A stretch of DNA of 64,000 nucleotides from the NCBI RefSeq assembly GCF_050859025.1, contig NZ_CP138200.1:1922001-1986000 (forward strand). The letters are read 5' to 3'. A program made the position numbers and the translations under genes. This stretch comes from Wukongibacter sp050859025 (lineage in GTDB: Bacteria > Bacillota > Clostridia > Peptostreptococcales > Caminicellaceae). This document shows positions 58,579 to 64,000 of the stretch, one piece after another. The stretch's first letter is position 1, and each line of letters begins with the position of its first letter. The notes beneath the pieces were generated by a model that was not told where the DNA came from, made no database searches, and saw only the letters and a program-made list of their open reading frames with translations.

Positions 58579-58887
58579 ATGAACGAAAAACAAAAAAAAT
58601 TATTTCCTAGTTGTGAATATTTTGATATGAAAATAATATGTGCGTCTCTATTTATAGTGTTGTTAAGTATATTCATCCCTAGTTTTATTTATGAGCCTCA
58701 TAAATTTAGTTTCGGTTATCCATTTAAGTTTTTTACTATTTATGATAATATTTTACAATTAAAACCACATCAAAGTCTTCTTATGTTTATAAAGATAGAT
58801 TTACTGGTTTTTGTTTTAAATGTATTTATTGTAAGTATCATTATTAGATATTTAAAAAAAATAAGCAATTTTTATAAAAACAAATGA
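58579..58887 (+). CDS. Small membrane protein, unknown
   Basis: A 102-residue protein with two hydrophobic segments (about 17-36 and 72-92) and Lys-rich ends. TTGGGAGG lies before the ATG. No family recognised. Confidence 0.6.
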   Translation: MNEKQKKLFPSCEYFDMKIICASLFIVLLSIFIPSFIYEPHKFSFGYPFKFFTIYDNILQLKPHQSLLMFIKIDLLVFVLNVFIVSIIIRYLKKISNFYKNK

Positions 58888-58897
58888 CACTTTTTAA

Positions 58898-58930
58898 GAT
58901 AGGTAAGAAATTGCCTGTCTTTTCTTTATT
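58898..58930 (+). terminator. Terminator
   Basis: AGATAGGTAA GAAA TTGCCTGTCT then TTTCTTT. Confidence 0.8.
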
Positions 58931-58983
58931 AAAGAATGGATTAGTGTGTAAATAGAATTGCTAAAGGTGCTAAAGATCAAGTT

Positions 58984-59014
58984 AGCAGGATTTAATCTCT
59001 GCTTTATTTTTTTT
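58984..59014 (+). terminator. Second terminator-like hairpin
   Basis: AGCAG and CTGCT around ten bases, then TTATTTTTTTT. The rest of the 58,888-59,244 gap shows no gene. Confidence 0.55.
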
Positions 59015-59244
59015 GTTAAAATATACGAACTTATGTTTGAATATGCTTCAAAAAAGGTGTAATTAAAAGAGTCAGATACCATAACTCTTTTCTATATAAG
59101 TACTAATGGTCATACCCTCCTTTAGAGAAAAGTTTTGTAACCTTTTAGCATATTATATCGAAAAAAGAAATAATAGACTGTTTTTTTCTAATATTTGCCT
59201 GTAAAATATATATAAATATTAGAATTTATTGAAGGAGGAAAAAA

Positions 59245-60327
59245 ATGAAATTGAAAAAATTAGGAGTCTATTTTATAGTAGCTATGTTAATGGTATCTTT
59301 TGTATTGACAAATACAGGGATTAGAGGATATGCAGAAACGGAAAATCTAATACCCGAAATGACGAGCAATACGGCACCAAGTGGGATAGCAAGTGCTAGT
59401 AGTTTCTATGATAACAGCCTTGTTCCTTATATGGCATTTAATCATAAAGGAGCAACTTTTCATGGGTATTGGTGTAGTAAATCAGTAGAATCGTGGCTTT
59501 CATACGAATTTCCGCAGGAGAAGATAGTGAACAAATATACTATTACTCAAGATTATACAAATAGTGATGAATCTGTCGTTAACAAAAGACATCCTAAAAA
59601 TTGGACTTTTGAGGGATTGAATGAATCAACTAACCAATGGGATGTATTAGACACAAGGACAAATATAACGGATTGGAAATATAATGTGAAAAAAGAGTTT
59701 TCATTTAATAATTCTAAGGGATATAAAAAATATAGAATAAATATAACTGAAAACAACGGAGACTCTATATATTCAGCTATAGGTGAGATGGAAATGATGG
59801 GGAGTTCAGTTTCTGTAACTACTCCAGATTCACCAGAAAACCTAACAGCAGCAGCAGGAGACGAAGAAGTAGGCCTTTCATGGGATGAAGTAGAAGATGC
59901 AGATAGCTACATTATAAAAAGATCAGAAACAGAAGGTGGACCATATACAATTATAGAAGAAGATATTACAGGAACAAGCTATACAGACAGAGATGTTGAA
60001 AATGGAACTACATATTATTATGTTGTATCAGCTGTTATAGATGGCGATGAGAGTGATGACTCAAACGAAGCCTTAGCAACACCAGAAGGAAGTAGCAGTG
60101 GTAGCGGAGATAAAGCAATATTAAGAATAACCATGCAAAATGGAAAGATAAACGAATACGATTTATCAATAAATGAAGTAGATGATTTTATTGATTGGTT
60201 TGAAGACAGAGATGATCCTTATTACATAATAGAGAAGGATTATAATATAGGGCCATTTGAAAGCAGAAAAGATTATATAGTTGCCGATAAGATTTTACAA
60301 TTTGAAGTAATGGAATATGAAGATTAA
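59245..60327 (+). CDS. Secreted protein with F5/8-type-C-like and fibronectin III domains
   Basis: A 360-residue exported protein. A signal peptide ends near RGYAET. Residues about 35-190 form a discoidin/F5/8C-like carbohydrate-binding module (APSGIASASSFYDNSLVPYM, VNKYTITQDYTNS, KKYRINITENNGDSIYSAIG). Residues about 195-285 form a fibronectin III domain (SPENLTAAAGDEEVGLSWDE, TTYYYVVSAVIDGDESDDSN). A C-terminal module ends with YNIGPFESRKDYIVADKILQ. No catalytic domain is seen; a surface or matrix-binding role is likely. AAGGAGGAAAA precedes the ATG. Confidence 0.8.
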   Translation: MKLKKLGVYFIVAMLMVSFVLTNTGIRGYAETENLIPEMTSNTAPSGIASASSFYDNSLVPYMAFNHKGATFHGYWCSKSVESWLSYEFPQEKIVNKYTITQDYTNSDESVVNKRHPKNWTFEGLNESTNQWDVLDTRTNITDWKYNVKKEFSFNNSKGYKKYRINITENNGDSIYSAIGEMEMMGSSVSVTTPDSPENLTAAAGDEEVGLSWDEVEDADSYIIKRSETEGGPYTIIEEDITGTSYTDRDVENGTTYYYVVSAVIDGDESDDSNEALATPEGSSSGSGDKAILRITMQNGKINEYDLSINEVDDFIDWFEDRDDPYYIIEKDYNIGPFESRKDYIVADKILQFEVMEYED

Positions 60328-60334
60328 GATTATT

Positions 60335-60372
60335 AAGGATAAGGCTTTGGCTTTATCCTTGTTTGTTTTTTG
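60335..60372 (+). terminator. Terminator of the F5/8C-FN3 gene
   Basis: AAGGATAA(G)GC pairs with GC(T)TTATCCTT, then GTTTGTTTTTT. Confidence 0.75.
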
Positions 60373-60519
60373 ACGCTAGAGTATTAGTTCGTGTAGGCCG
60401 GGGAATCTGGTTGTTCTTCGTTTTTAAATATACGAAGAAGTTAGGGAGTATAGAAATAGAGTTTTAATCTGTTTGATATTATATATATATAAAATATTAC
60501 TAAAAATGTACTTAAGATA

Positions 60520-60849
60520 TTAATCATATTGTATATATGCTTTTCTTCTACATACGATTCTAAAAAAATATGAAAAAATACTTTGCAATAAAACACAACA
60601 AAGAATCATATGTACTCCTAAGTAGCCTATTAATATAACGATGCCGAGGATTAAACATAAAATAGAATAGACAGTGACAAATAATAATTGTAAGCGATAA
60701 AAACCGTCATTGTTTAAAATTGAACAACTATCAGGAGTAATTTCATAACGAAGAACTTCTTTTTTATATTTTTTTGCTCTAATATAACATACAATTCCCT
60801 CAACAATAGGGACAAATCCTACAAAATTTTCTTTAATTATATCTAACAT
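60520..60849 (-). CDS. Small membrane protein, unknown
   Basis: A 109-residue protein with about two to three hydrophobic segments (FYRLQLLFVTVYSILCLILG, HMILCCVLLQSIFSYFF). ATG 60849 follows AGGGAGA on the minus strand; the frame extends further upstream without another ribosome site. No family recognised. Confidence 0.55.
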   Translation of the reverse strand: MLDIIKENFVGFVPIVEGIVCYIRAKKYKKEVLRYEITPDSCSILNNDGFYRLQLLFVTVYSILCLILGIVILIGYLGVHMILCCVLLQSIFSYFFRIVCRRKAYIQYD

Positions 60850-61011
60850 ATTTTCTCCCTGTTTAATTTCTAGTACCAGCATAACTGTTTGAAAACACCA
60901 CAGTATGAAACTATGTAATACCACTATAATTTTACCATAAAATTACATTGATAGTAAGAGGCCTTAAAACAAATAATAGCACTAAAAAATGATTTAGTGC
61001 GTAAAAAAAAT

Positions 61012-61165
61012 TTAAAGTCATTTCAGGCATTCCGCTTTTTCTCCCACCGATTATTGTTTTTCCCTTAAGAGTATTGAAGTCAAGGCTAGCAATCTTTTCT
61101 CCACCCATTAAAAATGATTCGTCTCTTGGTGTAAGTTGTACAACCTTTATGGTTACAAAATAGAG
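61012..61165 (-). pseudogene. Decayed copy of part of the substrate-binding protein gene
   Basis: AAAGTCATTTCAGGCATTCC (61016-61035) and about 110 following bases match 56371-56497 within the interrupted lipoprotein gene at roughly 85-90 percent. The match then jumps to CCTTTATGGTTACAAAATAG, equal to 56881-56900 upstream of that gene. About 380 bases of the original are thus deleted. It encodes no product and shows that a diverged second copy of the locus once existed here. Confidence 0.85.
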
Positions 61166-61297
61166 GACTAATAAAAATAGTAGTGAATGCTTAAATATTA
61201 GGATGATTATTGAATTGAAGCTATAGAGAGTATAAAATATATTTGGATATTTGTAAAAAAACCCATATATTTATTTATCAAATAATAGATATGAGGT

Positions 61298-61327
61298 CTC
61301 CTTGGATTTAATCAAGGAGCTTTTTTA
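61298..61327 (+). terminator. Terminator with no gene left in front of it
   Basis: CTCCTTG GATTTAAT CAAGGAG CTTTTTT. Its gene appears to have been lost from the scarred region upstream. Confidence 0.75.
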
Positions 61328-61395
61328 TGAGAAACAATAGAAAATGTCCAAATTACACACTAAATTCATAAAATAAAGTAAGGAGGTAGCTCAAT

Positions 61396-62835
61396 ATGAG
61401 ATATATAAAAGAGAACCTTAATGAATTCGAAATATGTAATATTATCGAGTGGCACAAACTAGGCTATACTGGAAAAGGTATAAAGATAGCTGAAATTGAA
61501 TACTGTAGACCTAAACTATGGTTCTTCGATGATATGCTACTTGATCCATTTAATATAGGGGAGAACGCTAAGTTAAATACCCACGGGCAAAAGGTTCTTG
61601 ATGTGGTTCACCAAATAGCACCTGACTCTCAACTATATATGTTGCCTTCTAGTATAAGTATAAATGGAGCCAATGCCTCTGGAAAATTAATTAATGAAAC
61701 CTTTAAATTTGCCGTAGAAGAAGATATTCACATTGTCAATGCAAGTTTAGGTGGAGTAGATAATATAAAATTGAATGAGGAAATACTCAAAGTCCAAGAT
61801 AGTGGTACAATATTTGTCACAAGCGGTGGAAATGATGGTGAAAAGGGTACGAAAGGCTTTGCTAAGAGCAGTGCATGGATAAGTATAGCAGCGGTACATT
61901 TACAAGGTAGGAAAGAGGAGATAAGAAGATCAAGCTATTCAAGCATCGGTAATACCTTGGACTTTAGCTCATTTTCAAATCTATTCGTTCATAATGCAAA
62001 GGAAAGAGGAGAAGTATTTCCAGTTCAAGGAACAAGCTTTAGTTCTCCTATGTTTTCTGCAATGTTAGCCTTAGTTCAACAATTTTTTAAGGAAAAAGCA
62101 GGAAGAACTCTATATCAGAGTGAAATATATATATTTATTCAAGATCATTGTCTAGATTTAGGAGAGATTGGATTTGATGAGTATCATGGCTATGGGTTAT
62201 TTATTTTACCAGACCCAAAGGAGATAGACGTAAATAAATATCTAAAGAAAGAAGGAGACAAAGAAGTGAGTGAAATCATTAAGGATTTAAATAGACTACA
62301 TCCCTACGTAAAGAAATTAGCTGAAGAAGTAATAAGAAAAAGTAAAGAGAATGGTATCGAAATAATAGTTACTGAGACATTTAGAAGTAATGAAAGACAA
62401 CAGCAGTTATATAATCAAGGTAGAATTACACCGGGAAATATCGTTACCAATGCAAAGCCTGGAAATTCAATTCATAATTATGGCCTTGCATTTGATATTG
62501 TGCCAGTTGAAAATGGGAAGGCATTATGGGAGAGGTATGATCTGTTTAAAAAAGTTGGAGAAATCGGGGTTTCCCTAGGATTGGAATGGGGAGGCAATTG
62601 GAGGAGCTTTAAAGATTATCCGCATTTTCAATGGATGGGAGGGTTGTCATTGGTAGATTTAAAAGCTGGAAAGATGCCATTAGAACCAAATCCTGAGGTA
62701 TCTGAATGGGCTAAAGAAGCTCAAAAATGGATTATTAATGAAGGAATTTCGGATGGTACGGATCCAAAGGGGGAAGTTACTAGAGAACAGTTCTGGACAA
62801 TGCTGTACAGATATCATAAAAAGTACAGCAAGTAG
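61396..62835 (+). CDS. Subtilase-type domain, M15 peptidase and SLH-like end: orphan endolysin-like protein
   Basis: A 479-residue paralogue of the prophage endolysin (53219). Residues 20-270 are subtilase-like: KIAEIEYCRP with Glu35 where Asp is expected, His63 in NTHGQKV, NASLGG, Asn146 in TSGGNDG and Ser214 in QGTSFSSP. Residues 290-435 are an M15 L,D/D,D-peptidase (TFRSNERQQQLYNQGRITPG, SIHNYGLAFDIVP, DYPHFQW). The last 45 residues (WAKEAQKWIINEGISDGTDP, VTREQFWTMLYRYHKKY) match an S-layer-homology repeat for wall binding. It has no signal peptide. Alone, beside integrase debris, it looks like a relic of a second phage. AAGGAGG precedes the ATG. Confidence 0.85.
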   Translation: MRYIKENLNEFEICNIIEWHKLGYTGKGIKIAEIEYCRPKLWFFDDMLLDPFNIGENAKLNTHGQKVLDVVHQIAPDSQLYMLPSSISINGANASGKLINETFKFAVEEDIHIVNASLGGVDNIKLNEEILKVQDSGTIFVTSGGNDGEKGTKGFAKSSAWISIAAVHLQGRKEEIRRSSYSSIGNTLDFSSFSNLFVHNAKERGEVFPVQGTSFSSPMFSAMLALVQQFFKEKAGRTLYQSEIYIFIQDHCLDLGEIGFDEYHGYGLFILPDPKEIDVNKYLKKEGDKEVSEIIKDLNRLHPYVKKLAEEVIRKSKENGIEIIVTETFRSNERQQQLYNQGRITPGNIVTNAKPGNSIHNYGLAFDIVPVENGKALWERYDLFKKVGEIGVSLGLEWGGNWRSFKDYPHFQWMGGLSLVDLKAGKMPLEPNPEVSEWAKEAQKWIINEGISDGTDPKGEVTREQFWTMLYRYHKKYSK

Positions 62836-62860
62836 ATGGAACTAAATAAATTTAGTCAGA

Positions 62861-63010
62861 CTGATGACAAACCTGAATTTCTTCGTTGTCGCTTCAATCA
62901 AGAACCCTTACGTATGTCTATATACGCTGCGGTCTCTTGCTTTCAGCACGCCTCGAAATTCAGATTTCTCAACAGTCTATCATTTTGTTGACTTTGTCAA
63001 CAACCTGAAA
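62861..63010. repeat. Second foldback (MITE-like) element
   Basis: Non-coding, about 150 bases. CTGAATTTC (62873-62881) pairs with GAAATTCAG (62955-62963); inside, CAAGAACC pairs loosely with GGTCTCTTG, and CGTAT/ATACG form the tip. GTTGAC TTT GTCAAC follows at 62987-63001. Its architecture, a long imperfect hairpin with a GTAT/ATAC-type tip, recalls the element at 5831-5998 without clear sequence identity. The rest of the 62,836-63,150 gap is free of genes. Confidence 0.45.
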
Positions 63011-63035
63011 GATCAGGAAAATCTGATCTTTTTTG
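63011..63035 (+). terminator. Rho-independent terminator
   Basis: AGATCAG GAAAAT CTGATCT TTTTT. Confidence 0.85.
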
Positions 63036-63150
63036 TATTGATATAATAGTCTTAGACTATTATATTATAGGTTAATAATATTTTAAATCTATAATTATGT
63101 ATGATAATATAAAACTAGCTAATAGTAATTATAAAAGGAGGTTGATTAAT

Positions 63151-64000
63151 TTGAATACTAAATTGACTGAATTATTAAATATTAAATATCCAATTATTCA
63201 AGGTGCTATGGCTTGGATTTCGGAGTCGAATTTGGTTAGTGCTGTTGCCAATGCAGGAGCAACAGGAGTTATAGCTTGTGGTGGTAGAAGTTTAGAATGG
63301 ATAAAGACAGAGATAAGAAGGACAAAGGAGCTAACTGATAAGCCTTTTGGGGTAAATATTATGCTCATGGACCAAAACAAAGATGCTATAGTAGATGCAG
63401 TATGCAAAGAAAAGGTTAATTTTGTAACTCTTGGGGCTGGAAACCCTCTACCATATTTTGAAAAATTCCATAAGGCAGGAATAAAAACAATTCCGGTAGT
63501 TCCTAATACAAAGCTTGCAAAAAGGGTAGAAGAAGCTGGTGCAGACGCTGTAATTATTGAAGGTATGGAAGCTGGTGGACATATTGGAAAGTTAACAACT
63601 ATGGCACTAATGACAAATGTTATCCCTCAGATTTCTATACCAGTGATACCAGCTGGTGGAATTGTAGACGGAAGAGGCATTGCAGCGGCCATTGTAATGG
63701 GAGCGCAGGGTGTCCAGATGGAGTCGAGATTTTTATTAGCTGATGAGTGTACACTTCATCCTGAAGCAAAACAGAAAATAATAGAAGCTAAAGATACAGA
63801 TTCAGTTGTTACAGGGTATAGTAGAGGTCATGGTGTTAGAGGACTTAGAAATACATTTACAGATAAATACTTAGAACTTGAAATACAAGGGGCATCTCAG
63901 GAAAGTCTTAACAAGCTTGCTGTTGGAACTAATAGGTTAGCAGCAATTGATGGTGATACAGAAAATGGCCTAGTACAGGTAGGACAAAGCTTAAATCCTT
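63151..64000 (+). CDS. fabK: Enoyl-ACP reductase FabK-like flavoprotein, 3' end outside window
   Basis: The N-terminal 283 residues of an FMN-dependent TIM-barrel enzyme of the FabK/nitronate monooxygenase family. FabK reduces enoyl-ACP in the last step of fatty-acid elongation. Seen: IKYPIIQGAMAWISESNLVS, GVIACGGRSLEW, LGAGNPLPYFEKFHKAG, EGMEAGGHIGKLTTMALM, IPVIPAGGIVDGRGIAAAIV and MGAQGVQMESRFLLADEC. FabK rather than nitronate monooxygenase is favoured by the GGHIGKLTT and MESRFLL segments. The TTG start has AAAGGAGG 11 bases upstream. Confidence 0.9.
   Translation, partial: MNTKLTELLNIKYPIIQGAMAWISESNLVSAVANAGATGVIACGGRSLEWIKTEIRRTKELTDKPFGVNIMLMDQNKDAIVDAVCKEKVNFVTLGAGNPLPYFEKFHKAGIKTIPVVPNTKLAKRVEEAGADAVIIEGMEAGGHIGKLTTMALMTNVIPQISIPVIPAGGIVDGRGIAAAIVMGAQGVQMESRFLLADECTLHPEAKQKIIEAKDTDSVVTGYSRGHGVRGLRNTFTDKYLELEIQGASQESLNKLAVGTNRLAAIDGDTENGLVQVGQSLNP

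Larger units (their letters stand above)
60850..61395. other. Scarred region with gene remnants
   Basis: 546 bases holding the decayed substrate-binding-gene copy (61012-61165), a hairpin GCACTAAA / TTTAGTGC (60979-61000), and the terminator at 61298-61327. No intact gene. Confidence 0.6.

Overview
The window is low-GC DNA from an anaerobic, probably spore-forming clostridial Firmicute. This is inferred from codon and base use, TTG/GTG starts with strong GGAGG ribosome sites, a YwaF-type membrane protein, an AbrB-like protein, a crotonase/CoA-transferase/GntP cluster and a FabK reductase; the species cannot be told from the sequence. No rRNA, tRNA or CRISPR array was seen.

Layout. Bases 1-19,580 are host chromosome: the end of a queuosine operon (queE, queC), small membrane and unknown proteins, a LysR regulator divergent from a malic enzyme, a BlaI repressor with an M56-M23 membrane peptidase, a metallo-beta-lactamase-fold hydrolase, a YesM/YesN-type two-component system, and crotonase, fused acyl-CoA:acetate CoA-transferase and GntP permease genes that look like a short-chain hydroxy-acid or acyl-CoA pathway. 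At 20,018-56,257 a complete myovirus-type prophage of about 36.2 kb (PBSX/xkd-like tail) interrupts an NMT1/SsuA-type ABC substrate-binding lipoprotein gene. The crossover dinucleotide (GT on the minus strand) can be read at both ends, and removing the prophage restores an exact 332-codon reading frame. Bases 56,819-62,835 are an accessory region: a broken tyrosine-recombinase gene, secreted and membrane proteins, a second, decayed copy of part of the substrate-binding gene, and a second subtilase-M15 peptidase. FabK begins at 63,151 and runs out of the window.

Prophage order: serine integrase (minus); a secreted repeat protein; an agr-type quorum-sensing cassette (kinase-less AgrC-like sensor, AgrD peptide, response regulator, AgrB); CI-like repressor and Cro-like protein around three identical operators; early genes including an actin-like ParM homologue and a replication protein with internal repeats that may be the origin; small zinc-ribbon proteins; a sigma-like late regulator; tyrosine recombinase; HNH nuclease; probable cos region; terminases, portal, ClpP-type protease and HK97-fold capsid; contractile tail with a -1 frameshift tail chaperone; beta-propeller fibre; endolysin, XhlA and holin; a second tyrosine recombinase; attR.

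The most noteworthy system is the prophage agr cassette. It makes its own peptide and processing protease, but its membrane sensor has no kinase domain. It sits between the integrase and the immunity region, so it is well placed to tie lysogeny, or the state of the interrupted host gene, to cell density. A phage-borne agr locus is known from Clostridioides phage phiCDHM1; the kinase-less layout with a possibly Spo0A-like regulator is what makes this one worth testing.
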